Origin: Ryuthela nishihirai
Taxonomy: Eukaryota > Arthropoda > Arachnida > Araneae > Heptathelidae
DNA length: 64,000 nt
Reading direction: 5' to 3'
Assembly (NCBI GenBank): GCA_038380435.1
Contig: JAWZYU010000034.1
Span: 3,330,704 to 3,394,703, forward strand
Part shown: positions 1 through 10,736 of the stretch, piece after piece
Layout: every line of letters begins with the position of its first letter
Numbering within the stretch: the stretch's first letter is position 1
Notes under the pieces: model-generated
Told to the model about the DNA's origin: nothing
The model's database searches: none
The model's input: only the letters and a program-made list of their open reading frames with translations
Translations under genes and position numbers: made by a program

Positions 1-469
1 GTTACTGCCGTTCCGAGAACACATTTAAGCCTCATTTAACGCGTGAGATGCGTTCAGGGGAGATCCGAGTCAAACGGGAATTATTTTTTTGTTTGTTTGC
101 TTGTTTTTTACATATCTTTTCGATAATTTTTTTGTATTAAAATGGATATTTCACTTCAACAGAATAATTATAATTCAATTTTTGTGGAGAAATTTCATAA
201 ACACATAAATAATTTCATAAATGTGTACATATGTGATATACATATGAGTGCATATGTAAAGAATCTCACATAGTTTTCCTTTGCTGGTTTCTGTTTTGTG
301 GGTAATATTTGTAAAATTCCACTAACTAGTCACAATCTCATCATCCCTACCCCTCAAGTAGTAGTGGGTTGATCCAGGTGCCAACGTGCGGTGAGGCTTT
401 TTTTTTATTTTGAGGGGGGGGGAGGTAAGAGATATAGAACCACGAAGAGGGGAATAGCTATTGCCACTT
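1..469. other. No recognised feature
   Basis: AT-rich sequence with poly-T runs and a G-run near 413-422. I see no open frame, inverted repeat or similarity to the other repeats of the window. It ends at the target-site duplication of the SINE that follows. Confidence 0.5.
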
Positions 470-482
470 CTATCAGCTATGG

Positions 483-1370
483 GTTGGGTTGTTTTACCCC
501 TGAGCGGCACTTTTTTGCACACCATGGGCTAAATGGCCAGGTCACATGGACCCCGAAGGCTCAGAGAAGGTTGGGGGAGGGGACCCACTGGAACAGCTGT
601 CGGGAGACAGATGGTAGCCTCCCGTCAAGGCCATCCAGCGTGTTCTTTAACGTTGGGTTGGTTTACCTCTGAGCGGCACTATTTTTGCACACCATGGCTA
701 AATGGCCAGGTCACATGGACCCCGAAGGCTCAGAGAAGGTTTGGGGAGGGGACCCACTGGAACAGCTGTCGGGAGACAGATGGTAGCCTCCCGTCAAGGC
801 CATCCAGCGTGTTCTTTAACGTTGGGTTGTTTTACCTCTGAGCGGCACTTTTTTGCACACCATGGGCTAAATGACCAGGTCACATGGACCCCGAAGGCTC
901 AGAGAAGGTTGGGGGAGGGACCCACTGGAACAGCTGTCGGGAGACCGATGGTAGCTCCCGTCAAGGCCATCCAGCGTGTTCTTTAACGTTGGGTTGTTTT
1001 ACCTCTGAGCGGCACTTTTTTGCACACCATGGGCTAAATGGCCAGGTCACATGGACCCCGAAGGCTCAGAGAAGGTTGGGGAGGGCACCCACTGGAACAG
1101 CTGTCGGGAGACAGATGGTAGCCTCCCGTCAATGCCATCCAGCGTGTTCTTTAATCTGCACAGGATATGACACTCCCGCACATGGCACCACGGCTTAATG
1201 TCCCATCCGACGGACGGCGGCCTTTCCAAGCCCATCGGTGTCCCCTACTGACCGTGGGCAGGGCGGGGAATTTTGCGGAGATAAATCTCAACGCTGACCC
1301 AGCTTGGACTCGAACCTGGGAACTACAGATTACGAGCCTGGCGCACTACCGACTGAGCCACCCCCGACCC
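483..1370 (-). mobile_element. SINE-A copy with four tandem tail units
   Basis: A tRNA-derived SINE read on the minus strand. The tRNA-like head lies at its right end and has a B-box GGTTCGAGTCC-like segment (in reverse) and the A-box region near 1345-1365. The 3' tail, normally present once, is repeated four times (junctions near 650, 820 and 990) with a period of about 169 bp. A 13-bp target-site duplication CTAYCAGCTATGG flanks the whole structure (470-482 and 1371-1383, one mismatch), so the multimeric copy is bounded as a single insertion. Confidence 0.9.
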
Positions 1371-1383
1371 CTACCAGCTATGG

Positions 1384-1756
1384 AGAATTATGACTGTGTT
1401 ACGATGGAAATCAGAGTTGGTCCCCCGATGGCTATTGATCGTATAGTGGTTTGTTTAGCTTTAATTTATTGTTATACTCCCTGTTTAGTGATTAGGTTTG
1501 AGATGCTGATGCTCTGTTAATTCAGACGAATTGATTCCCTCAACTTTACAGTTTAGGTAATAAACAAAGTTTAATAAAAGAAAATAACGCAGATATAATA
1601 AGGCTGCTCTAATTAGCGAAATCGGTCTATGCAGATATAGATTATTTCAAGTTTCTCCACTACGTTCAATGATATCTGAAGTGTTTCCTCAAGTTCTTGA
1701 GGATAGATATTTACCTGTGGATAATCACTAGTCCTCCAGGATAGAGAAACAGTCTT
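1384..1756. other. No recognised feature
   Basis: AT-rich spacer between a SINE and a truncated LINE. No motif, repeat or coding frame was recognised. Confidence 0.4.
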
Positions 1757-3708
1757 CAAAGCACTTGAGCTTATTTCAGAAAGAAGGAACTGCAGGAATG
1801 TCCTTATTCAGTACCCTACTGGTCCTAATAGAAAGGATTACGGAGAGCTTTATAAACGTGTAAAAGATCAGTTAGCTGCTGATAAGAATCTTTGGCTTGA
1901 TTGTTTGGCTGACAAAGCCGAGGAAGCAGTTAGACAGCACAACAGCAGAGAGCTGTACCAGATAGTCAGTGTTTTATGTGGTAGAAAACGGACAGGTATA
2001 CAGGGATTGAAGGATAAACAAGGTAAGGTTATAAGAAGGTGAGGATTCTGTCATGGCTAGGTGGGTTGATCATTTCAGTGATTTTCTAAACAATGTGGTT
2101 AGTTCTATTCCCATTGTTTGCAATGATGATAGATGCATTGGTGACTTTAATGTTGGCCCTATAACGCAATCTGAAGTTATTTTGGCTGTTTCTAAACTTA
2201 AACTTCATAAATCCCCAGGGGTAGATGAAATTACTACGGAAATGCTTAGAGCTGGGAATGTTTCGGTTACCACTTGGATGACTGAAATTCTGAATATCTT
2301 TTATGATAAAGGCATGGTTCTTAAGGATTTTACCAGAGCTATTATTATTCCCATTTTCAAAAAAGTGATCGCAATTCTTTTGATAACTATAGGGATTTCA
2401 GCCTACTCTCTGTTCCAGGTAAAGTTCTTTCCATGATTGTGCTTGATAGAATTAAGAATCTGGTTGACAGTCAATTGCATGATGAGCAATGTGGATTCAG
2501 AAGTGGTAGGGGATGTGTGGATCAGATATTTTCACTTAGGCAGATTCTTGAGAAATGTTTAGAGTTTCAGAAACCTTTGGTTGCTAGATTTGTTGATTTC
2601 AAAAAGGCTTTCGACTCTGTTGATCGACATAATTTGTGGTTGATTGTGAGATCGTATGGTATACCTGACAAGTTAGTTAACATTATGAAAGCTCTCTGTA
2701 ATAACACTGAGTCGTGTGTGAGAGTTGGTAAGGCTTGTAGCAATTGGTTTAGCATTACTTCTGGTGTTCGACAAGGGTGCATTTTGTCTCCTTTTCTCTT
2801 TAGTTTGGTTGTTGATTATGTTAGGCGAAATTCACTTCAAGGGAAAGCTTTTGGCCTTAAATGGGCTGGAGATAACGAAAATTTCTGATTTAGATTATGC
2901 TGATGATTTAGCCCTTTTGGCAAATGATGTTGATGAGATGAACTCTTTTATTCGAGATGTTGATGAGACTGGTAGTAGAGTAGGTTTGGTTATAAACAGA
3001 GAGAAAACTAAAGTGATGAAAATTGGTCAGGCAGGTTGTGATTCAGTTCATCTGAATGGTTGCAGTCTTGAGCAGGTGTCACAGTTTAATTATCTTGGGA
3101 GCTATGTAACAGATACTGGTGATGTGCGGCATGAGATTAACAGACGAATAGGGATTGCTGCCGGGACTTTTAAGAATCTATTTAGAGTGTGGAGAAATAG
3201 GCGTATACACCTAAAGACTAAAATTAGACTGTATAATAGTTTGGTTCTTTCTAGGGTTAGTTATGGTAGTGAAACTTGGACACTTTGTAAACAAGATAAC
3301 AGGAAACTAGATGTTTTTGATTCCAGATGCTTTACGCAGTATCTTGGGCATTAGGTGGTTTAACTTTGTAACTAATGATGAATTTAGGCAAAGGAGTCTG
3401 CAACCTCCTTTAAGCAGCATATTGTGCAGAGAGAGACTCCGTTGGTTTGGCCATGTTGCCCGTATGGATAATTATAGTTTGGCGAATAGGGTTATGAACA
3501 GTGTGCCTAGAGGCCTCAGAAAGAAGGGGGAGACCTAGAATGCGGTGGGCAGACAATGTTAATCAGGACCTTGTTAGAATTGGTGTGCAATGGCCGGATG
3601 CAGCAGATGTAGCTCAGGATAGATATGCTTGGAGAATTAAACTGCACGGTATGGTTGGACCTCCGTAGTCCATGGCTGCTTGATGATGATGATGATGATG
3701 ATGATGAA
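1757..3708 (+). pseudogene. RTE-like LINE, 5'-truncated, frameshifted reverse transcriptase
   Basis: This copy aligns by eye with the near-intact LINE at 60475-64000, beginning inside the linker between endonuclease and reverse transcriptase, so the endonuclease half is missing. The reverse transcriptase is spread over several frames: 2053-2436, 2433-2888, 2725-3354 and 3311-3538. Recognisable parts are the finger region ending GFRSGRG, motif A FVDFKKAFDSV, motif B SGVRQGCILSPF, the catalytic YADD box (near 2896) and the C-terminal WFGHVARM region. Single-base changes break the frame near 2365, 2870 and 3335. The 3' end is a (TGA)n run at 3681-3708, as is common for RTE elements. It cannot encode a working enzyme as it stands. 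The assignment to the RTE group rests on motif recognition, not on a phylogeny. Confidence 0.9.
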
Positions 3709-4053
3709 ATCTTGATTCAGGTGAATTTTTTTTCGGCTTGCATTACTAGTTAGTGCTGTTATCAAACTTTGCAATTCAATTCTTGTATATTTTCTTCTTG
3801 GGAGTAATTTGACGTTAAGTAGGACCTGGTTCAAGAGTTTATGTACGAAATGACCAAACTCATTCTAAGACAGAATATCGCGCATATTTTATCTTTATGG
3901 CAAAAGATGAAAACATTCAATCAATCTGGTTGACTCGTGCTCTAACAGGCAAGACGGAATTCTTTGGTGACTTAAAAGCGAGACACGTGGATTGCTTTTC
4001 ACCTCGTTTTCCAAAAAAAAAAGCGAACTATAGTTTTCATTGTGTCTCTCTAC
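3709..4053. other. No recognised feature
   Basis: AT-rich spacer between the LINE 3' end and the next SINE. A 68-codon open frame at 3897-4103 runs into the SINE and has no recognisable domain. I do not call it a gene. Confidence 0.4.
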
Positions 4054-4066
4054 CTTTTTGTAAACT

Positions 4067-4363
4067 CCCCGCCCTTCCCACGGTCAGTAGGGGACACCGA
4101 TAGGGCTTGGAAATGCCGCCGTCCGTCGGATGGGACGTTAAGCAGTGACCCCTTGTGTGGGAGAGCCATACTCTTTGCACGTTAGTTAATGTGATAGTTA
4201 AAGAACACGCTGGATGGCCTTGACGGGAGGCTACCATCTGTCTCCCAACAGCTGTTCCAGTGGGTTCAATCCCCAAACCTTCTCTGAGTCTTCGTGTGAC
4301 CTGACCATTTAGCCCATGGTGTGTAAAAAGTGCCGCTCAGTGGTAAAACAACCCAACCCAACT
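4067..4363 (+). mobile_element. SINE-A copy, 5'-truncated
   Basis: Plus-strand copy lacking the tRNA head. It starts at the body (CCCCGCCC) and ends in AACCCAACCCA. It is flanked by a 13-bp target-site duplication CTTTTTGTAAACT at 4054-4066 and 4364-4376, so it is a genuine 5'-truncated insertion and not a deletion product. Confidence 0.9.
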
Positions 4364-4560
4364 CTTTTTGTAAACTTTTAACTTTTCTTATTTTCAGAGA
4401 CAAAACTTTTCGTTTAGATTCGATAGATTTTGACGAAATATTACAATTCGCGATTTTCGAATATCCGAAAAAGTTTTAATTACCTACTGTGAATAAAAAA
4501 GATGTTGCAAATTGAAAAATGTTTCAAAGATATTGCAAAGGATGTATTTATGGTAGAAAT
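4364..4560. repeat. Dispersed repeat, inverted partner of 9044-9245
   Basis: This segment reads in reverse complement at about 9044-9245, including the stretches around ATATCCGAAAAAGTTTT and GCAAAGGATGTATTTATGG. In both places a SINE-A tail abuts the same TTTTGTAAAC edge. The nature of the repeat is unknown. Confidence 0.65.
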
Positions 4561-4597
4561 CTGAAATTTTCGTGGCATAGCATAAGAAGGCTTGGAT

Positions 4598-4722
4598 CTA
4601 CGAAAAAAGGGGGAGGGGGATAAATGATGAAATCGAGCCAGAAAAGGGTAAAGGGGGAGGGGAGGGGGCTGGATAAATGAAGCAATCGAGTCAGAAAAGG
4701 GTAAAGGGGGAGGGGAGGGGGA
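4598..4722. repeat. G-rich tandem repeat, about two units
   Basis: Two to two-and-a-half copies of a roughly 60-bp unit containing AAAGGGGGAGGGGAGGGGG and a GATAAATGA..ATCGAG..CAGAAAAGGGT segment. The G-runs have quadruplex-forming potential on the plus strand. Confidence 0.7.
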
Positions 4723-5440
4723 CGACAGAACCTTGACTTCCATTGCAGTGGAATATTTTCCCCTCCATTTTACAGTCGCTCAAAAAAGTATCCGAACACT
4801 ATGGTTGATTACAGAATTCAGAAAAATATCTGGCAACGATTTTTTTTAGAAATGAGTGATCTGGCAACCTTCGTGTCACGTGATTACAGAATTCAGGAAA
4901 AATATCTGGAGCGTGTACAGCAATTGTACACGCTCCAGTTACCGTTCACAGCAAACTGGAGTGTGTGCAGTAACTGCACACGCTCCAGTTTGCTGTGAAC
5001 GGTAACTGCATACGCTCAATATTTCCGTGAGTGAGCCCACACGATCTAGTATCAAAATAATATGACCACCTACAGTCGCTCAAAAAAGTATCCGAACACT
5101 ACGGTCGATTACAGAATTCAGCAGAAAAATCTGGCAACGATTTTCTTTTAGAAATTTGTGATCTGGCAACATTTGTGACACGAAGGTTGCCAGATCACTA
5201 ATTTCTGAAAAAAATCGTTGCCAGATATATTTTCTGAATTCTGTAATCAACTATAGCGTTCGGATACTTTTTTTAACGACTGTAGAAGCTTTTAACATTT
5301 TTCTTGAAAAATGCGTTAAATATGCACAAGTGTAATAATTTTTCCTCCGTTACTATTATTCGTATTCTTAAATGACCTGGGAATAATGTCCCCCCTTTGG
5401 CTAGATCGACCCCTGCGTAGATCCCACGTGGTTTGCATTG
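4723..5440. repeat. Old dispersed repeat, split by a MITE composite
   Basis: The edges 4723-4770 and 5285-5440 resemble the uninterrupted sequence at about 42395-42600 (shared stretches CAGTG.AATATTTTCC and GTGTAATAATTT-like). The MITE composite at 4773-5282 sits at the matching internal point, so 42395-42600 gives a paralogous empty site. Confidence 0.5.
4773..5282. mobile_element. Composite palindromic Tc1/mariner-type MITE
   Basis: Two elements beginning CAGTCGCTCAAAAAAGTATC are joined here. The first (from 4773) supplies only its left arm up to the CACGTG centre near 4889. It runs into a different 150-bp palindrome (4919-5030, arms around GCAAACTGGAGYGTGTGCAG). After a short linker a complete palindromic element lies at 5073-5282 with TA on both sides. 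The same order of parts recurs at 19083-19499. There is no coding capacity. The TA duplication and the termini fit a non-autonomous Tc1/mariner element. Confidence 0.85.
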
Positions 5441-5690
5441 CCAATAGTGATTTGTCCCCTTATTCCCAAAGGGGTGGGAATTGCATTTTTTTTATGTTTA
5501 AGAGATAATGGTATTATTAATGAGTTTGATATGTACAAATGAAATATTATGCTTCACATATTTCAAAACTTCAGGTAGGTTTTATTTCCCCCGTTAGAGG
5601 CCGCTTAATGTTGAAAATTGGAAATTTTAAACGAATATTGCAAACGATTCGTTAAAGGTGGAATTTTTTAAATTTCAGTGACTCCAGTTT

Positions 5691-5812
5691 GGGTTGATTT
5701 ACATCTGAGCAGCAATTTTTTGTACACAATGGACTAAATGGCCAGGTCACAAAGACCCCGAGGTATCAGAGAATGTTGGGGGAGGAGACCCACTAGACAT
5801 CTCTAAGGAGAT
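5691..5812 (-). mobile_element. SINE-A 3' fragment
   Basis: A diverged tail of SINE-A in reverse orientation (TTGGGTTGATTTACATCTGAG onward), breaking off after the GGAGACCCACTAG segment. Confidence 0.8.
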
Positions 5813-5821
5813 ATTATATAT

Positions 5822-5903
5822 ACTGTAAACTGACAGGCTCCTGTCAGACCTCTGTGGCAAGCAGCTGCTTGAGGGGGTATTTATTTTATTTATTTATATA
5901 TTA
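5822..5903 (+). mobile_element. SINE-B 3' fragment with (ATTT)n tail
   Basis: Matches the 3' half of the SINE-B copy at 12829-13008 (CTGTCAGACCTCTGTGGCAA, then GCTGCTTGAGGGGGTA). It ends in an ATTT microsatellite, as does the copy at 36409-36604. Confidence 0.75.
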
Positions 5904-6096
5904 AATAGTCTGTTTTCAGTTTTTAAAACACAAGAAACGTTATTCTAAAAAGAATGCCATTAGATGACATAACAAGGTTCGTTCCAGTTAGCAACAAATG
6001 TTTTGTCAATCATTCACTAACATCAGTCAGAAAAAGGTTTAATGATATTGGAATCACTACCAATCATGATCCAATATTTGGACAAATGTTGGTCAG

Positions 6097-7497
6097 TTAG
6101 ACACCTGAAATACGAACGTTAGGAGGACACCTGAAATAACGAACGATAGGAGGACACCTGAAATAACGAACGATAGGAGGACACCTGAAACAACGAACGA
6201 TATGAGGACACCTGAAATAACGAACGATAGAAGGACACCTGAAATAACGAACAATAGGAGGACACCTGAAATAACGAACGTTAGGACACCTGAAATAATG
6301 AACAATAGGATGACACCTGAAATAACGAACGTTAGGAGGACACCTGAAATAAAGAACGATAGGACACCTGAAACAACGAACGATAGGAGGACACCTGAAA
6401 TATCGAACGTTAGGACACCTGAAATAATGAACAATAGGATGACACCTGAAATAACGAACGTTAGGAGGACACCTGAAATAAAGAACGATAGGACACCTGA
6501 AACAACGAACGATAGGAGGACACCTGAAACAACGAACGATAGCAGGACACCTGAAATAAAGAACGTTAGGAGGACACCTGAAATAACGAACGATAGGAGG
6601 ACACCTGAAATAACAAACTAATAGGAGGACACCTGAAATAACGAACGATAGGAGAACACCTGAAACAACGAACGATAGGAGGACACCTGCAACAACGAAC
6701 GGTAGGAGGACACCTGAAATAACGAACGATAGGAGGACACCTGAAATAACAAACTAATAGGAGGACACCTGAAATAACGAACGATAGGAGAACACCTGAA
6801 ACAACGAACGATAGGAGGACACCTGCAACAACGAACGGTAGGAGGACACCTGAAATAACGAATGGTAGGAGGACACCTGAAATAACGAACAATAGGAGGA
6901 CACTGAAATAACGAACGTTAGGACACCTGAAATAACGAACGTTAGGAGGACACCTTAAATAACGAACGATAGGACACCTGAAACAACGAACGATAGGAGG
7001 ACACCTGAAACAACGAACGATAGCAGGACACCTGAAATAACGAACGATAGGAGGACACCTGAAACAACGAACGCTAGGAGGACACCTGAAACAACGAACG
7101 ATAGCAGGACACCTGAAACAACGAACGATAGCAGGACACCTGAAATAACGAACGATAGGAGGACACCTGAAACAACGAACGATAGGAGGACACCTGCAAC
7201 AACGAACGGTAGGAGGACACCTGAAATAACGAATGGTAGGAGGACACCTGAAATAACGAACAATAGGAGGACACTGAAATAACGAACGTTAGGACACCTG
7301 AAATAGCGAACGTTAGGAGGACACCTTAAATAACGAACGATAGGACACCTGAAACAACGAACGATAGCAGGACACCTGAAATAACGAACGATAGGAGAAC
7401 ACCTGAAATAACGAACGATAGGAGGACACCTAAAATAACGAACTAATAGGAGGACACCTGAAATAACGAACGTTAGGAGGACACCTGAAATAACGAA
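6097..7497. repeat. Minisatellite, 24/27-bp units
   Basis: More than 50 tandem units of the type AGGAGGACACCTGAAATAAC + GAACGAT (27 bp), mixed with 24-bp versions lacking one AGG triplet. Blocks of several units are themselves duplicated (for example, 6270-6420 resembles 6420-6530, and 6890-7100 resembles 7260-7400). Both unit lengths are multiples of three, so open frames of up to about 140 codons exist on both strands with 8-9 residue repeats. I regard these as by-products: there is no start context, no non-repeat coding flank and no signal peptide. Confidence 0.97.
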
Positions 7498-7956
7498 GCA
7501 AATGACGGTTACAATTAATTTTTCTTCAGTGGAAATGTATTTTTTAGGAATATGTCCATGTTATGTCATTAAAGTGTTAAGAAAAGAATTCAAAACTTCA
7601 TGAATAAACTTCTTATGGCAAATCGTGACCGAAGATAAATATTAATCGTAATCTGAATCACGATTTTTCGATATTTTTCTCTGAATATTTAAAGAATTCA
7701 ATTTTCAAATTTAGAGAAGATATAAATAAGCATTAGAAAAATAAATAGGCTTATAAACTTTAAATTTTAATATTTCGCAGGTCATTGCATTCTTTTAAAC
7801 TCGTTTGAACTTACTTTTCATATCAATTATTTTCCCTTTTCGTTGATGCTATTAAACATTGAAGTTTTCTAAACTAAATGCTGAAGGAAATCGTGATATT
7901 CAGTATAATATTTTTTAAAGACGTTTATTTAAGAAGTTTGTTGATTAGCTGTTGTA
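7498..7956. other. No recognised feature
   Basis: AT-rich sequence following the minisatellite. I see no repeat family or coding frame before the SINE fragment starts. Confidence 0.4.
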
Positions 7957-8197
7957 ACTCTGAACGGCACTTTTCGACACACAGTGGGTTAAATGGCCAG
8001 ATTACATGGACCTCGAAGACTCAGAGAAGGTTGGGGGAGGGGACACACTGGAACAGCTGTTGGGAGACAGATGATAGACTCCCGTCAAGGCTCCAGCGTG
8101 TTCTTTAACGTTGGGTTGTTTTACCTCTGAGAGGCACTTTTTTGCACACCATGGGCTAAATGGCCAGATCACAAGGACCCCGAAGACTCAGAGAAGG
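7957..8197 (-). mobile_element. SINE-A tail units, left part of a split copy
   Basis: Tail sequence in reverse orientation, with one internal unit junction near 8110. It stops at the TTGGGGGAGGGG site where the next SINE is inserted and resumes at 8610. Together the two parts form an older SINE-A with a multimeric tail. Confidence 0.85.
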
Positions 8198-8209
8198 TTG
8201 GGGGAGGGG

Positions 8210-8597
8210 TTGGGTTGGGTTGTTTTACCTCTGAGCGGCACTTTTTTGCACACCATGGGCTAAATGGCCAGGTCACATGGACCCCGAAGGCTCAGGGAAG
8301 GTTGGGGGAGGGGACCCACTGGAACAGCTGTTGGGAGACAGATGGTACCCTCCCGTCAAGGCCATCCAGAGTGTTCTTTAACGTGCACAGGGTATGGCTC
8401 TCCCGCACACGGGGCCACGGCTTAACGTCCCATCCGACGGACGGCGGCCTTTCCAAGCCCATCGGTGTCCCCTACTGACCGTGGGCAAGGCGGGAAATTT
8501 TGCGGAGATAAATCTCAACGCTGACCCAGCTGGGACTCGAACCTGGGAACTACAGATTACGAGCCTGGCGCGCTACCAACTGAGCCACCCCCGCCCC
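8210..8597 (-). mobile_element. SINE-A copy nested inside another SINE-A
   Basis: A complete copy, tail at the left and tRNA-like head at the right, ending CACCCCCGCCCC. It is flanked by a perfect 12-bp duplication TTGGGGGAGGGG at 8198-8209 and 8598-8609. That target is itself SINE-A tail sequence, so this is a SINE-into-SINE insertion younger than its host. Confidence 0.95.
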
Positions 8598-9043
8598 TTG
8601 GGGGAGGGGACACACTGGAACAGCTGTTGGGAGACAGATGATAGACTCCCGTCAAGGCCATCCAGCGTGTTTTTTAACGTTGGGTTGTTTTACCTCTGAG
8701 AGGCACTTTTTTGCACACCATGGGCTAAATGGCCAGGTCACAAGGACACCGAAGTCTCAGAGAAGGTTAGGGGTGGTGAATAGCTTGAATAGCTGTTGGG
8801 AGACAGATGATAGCCTCCCATCAAGGCCATCCAGTTTGTTCTTTAACGTGAACAGGGTACGGCTCTCCCGCACGCGGGGCCACGACTTAACGTCCCATCC
8901 GACTGACGGCGGCCTTTCCAAGCTCATCGGTGACCCCTATTGACTGAGAGCAGGGCAGGGAGTTTTGCGGAGATAAGTCTCAACACCACCTGGGACTCGA
9001 ACCCCCCTGGGACTCGAACCTGGGAACTGCAGATTACAAGCGT
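8598..9043 (-). mobile_element. SINE-A, right part of the split copy
   Basis: Continues the host SINE after the nested insertion: the rest of a tail unit, a further tail unit starting near 8680, then body and a damaged head in which the GGGACTCGAACC segment is duplicated (about 8990-9020). Confidence 0.85.
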
Positions 9044-9245
9044 CCTACCATAAATACATCCTTTGCAATATCCTTGAAACATTTTTCAATTGGCAACTTC
9101 TTTTTTTCTTTCAAAGTGGGTAATTAAAACTTTTTCCGATATTCGAAAATCACGAATTGTAATATTTCGTCAAAATCTATCGAACGTAAAAGAAAAGCTT
9201 TAATTTTTCTCTAGAAGTAAGAAAAGTTGAAAGTTTACAAAAGGG
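9044..9245. repeat. Dispersed repeat, inverted partner of 4364-4560
   Basis: Reverse-complement match to 4364-4560, abutting a SINE-A tail at the same TTTACAAAAG edge. Confidence 0.65.
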
Positions 9246-9598
9246 GTTGGGTTGTTTACCTCTGAGCGACACTTTTTTGCACACCATGGGCTAAATGGCC
9301 AGGTCACATGGACCCCGAAGGCTCAGAGAAGGTTGGGGGAAGGGACCCACTGGAACAGCTGTTGGGAGACAGATGGTAGCCTCCCGTCAAGGCCATCCAG
9401 CGTGTTCTTTAACGTGCACAGGGTATGGCTCTCCCGCACAAGGGGCCACGGCTTAACGTCACATCGACGGATGGCGGCCTTTCCAAGCCCATTGGTGTCC
9501 CCTACTGACCGTGGGCAGGAGGGGGAGTTTTGCGGAGAAAAATATAAACGCTGACCCAGATGGGACTCGAACCTGGAACTGCAGATTACGAGCCAGGC
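9246..9598 (-). mobile_element. SINE-A copy, head truncated
   Basis: Reverse-orientation copy from the tail GGGTTGGGTTG to GATTACGAGCCAGGC. The outermost part of the tRNA head is missing and it runs straight into another SINE fragment. Confidence 0.9.
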
Positions 9599-9762
9599 TT
9601 GGGTAGGGGATCCACTGGAACACCTGTTAGGAGACAGATGGTAGCCTCACGTTAAGACGATCCAGCGTGTTCTTTAACGTGCACAGGATATGGCTCACAT
9701 CCACACTGTCACTGCTTAATGTCCGAATCGAGGGACGGCGGCCTTTCCAAGCCCATCGGTGC
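9599..9762 (-). mobile_element. SINE-A internal fragment
   Basis: Diverged body segment in reverse orientation, from GGGGATCCACTGGAACA to GCCCATCGGTG. Both ends are missing. Confidence 0.8.
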
Positions 9763-10230
9763 GTATATAATAGTTCTCTTCTGACATGCGATAGCTTTAA
9801 ATCAATATTTAAATCGATATTCTGGAAAACCGCTGGCACACACACCTGCTCCAAAAATCAATCATTTGAAATAATCAACGTCTGGATAATCGATTTTTCA
9901 AATAATCTCTCTTCGTACAATCGATACTTCGAATAATCGATATTCAGTTAATCGACCTCAAAGCTAAATTCTCTTTACCAAAATCCACTTTTCACCACTA
10001 AGCGCCGTTATATAAAATTTTGATCATCTGTCCTCTTTCGATGCTCATTTTAACCCCCATATTTCGCAAGCCCACACGAACTCCACCTAAATAAATATCA
10101 CCCTGTGTAAGCCGATGGGCGCTATTATTACCTCGGTAAAAAAACCTTACGGCAAAAAAATAGAAATAAAAGACTTCATCTGTTTTGACATCATCGTAAG
10201 CTTTCACGTGACATGTAATTGCCCCCAACA
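9763..10230. other. Spacer with a cluster of ATCGAT-type motifs
   Basis: Between 9805 and 9958 the motif AATCGATA or a close variant occurs five times in a loosely repeated AT-rich context. No coding frame is convincing. Confidence 0.35.
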
Positions 10231-10579
10231 TCTCGCGCCTGGGCCAATTTCATTTTTTTTGTTTTCATTGCTGTCGGAAAGTTCGTCATCTTCCACTGAC
10301 GCTCAGCATCACGAGGCTATAAGAATGTCAACCCCCCCCCCCTCCCCAGTCGGAAATGCTTCGACCTGCAGTCAGTAGAACCAGCGTACTTAGCTGCGCT
10401 CTCTTGTCTGATAGGCACGTCACGGAACTTGCCTCTTGTTACGTCAACATAACTGTATCTTCGGCGATGGAATATGAAGTGTGCTGTATCCATGGCAACG
10501 AGACAAGACACAAATGCTGATCCCATCTCGTGATGCTGGGATGTTCCCGCTGCAGCAGAAGAACGCCTCCGCGGTCGTA

Positions 10580-10736
10580 ATGGATAATTTTGAAGAGACG
10601 TCTGACGAAACGCTCGCAAACATCTCTGAGAAGCAGTTGCAATTGTCAATGGCAGATGATGCTGTTGAAGAGTATCTTACGAAGCTCCTTTTGAAGATTA
10701 CAGTGTTACGGATGGATAGGCTGGGAATGGGAGAGG
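10580..10736 (+). CDS. Possible first coding exon, unknown protein
   Basis: An ATG at 10580 opens a frame beginning MDNFEETSDETLANISEK that reads on through about 50 residues (rich in Asp, Glu, Leu) to a GAGAG|GTGAAC splice-donor-like site near 10735. Without splicing the frame ends at 10795. The surrounding 10250-10800 is visibly richer in CpG and GC than its neighbours and is free of the repeat families seen elsewhere, which would suit a promoter and first exon. I do not recognise the protein. No downstream exon could be found with confidence. It may equally be a chance open frame or a processed fragment. Confidence 0.25.

Noticed and set aside
6093..7274. Hydrophobic repeat proteins on the minus strand (FVISGVLL-type) and polar ones on the plus strand
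   Set aside because: By-products of a 24/27-bp minisatellite: no non-repetitive coding sequence, no credible start, both strands open.
6097..7497. CRISPR-like array
   Set aside because: Units are contiguous with no unique spacers, and the context is eukaryotic repeat DNA.
10481..10579. Upstream part of the 10481-10795 frame
   Set aside because: The first 33 codons have no plausible context compared with the ATG at 10580, so I limited the candidate exon to the later start.
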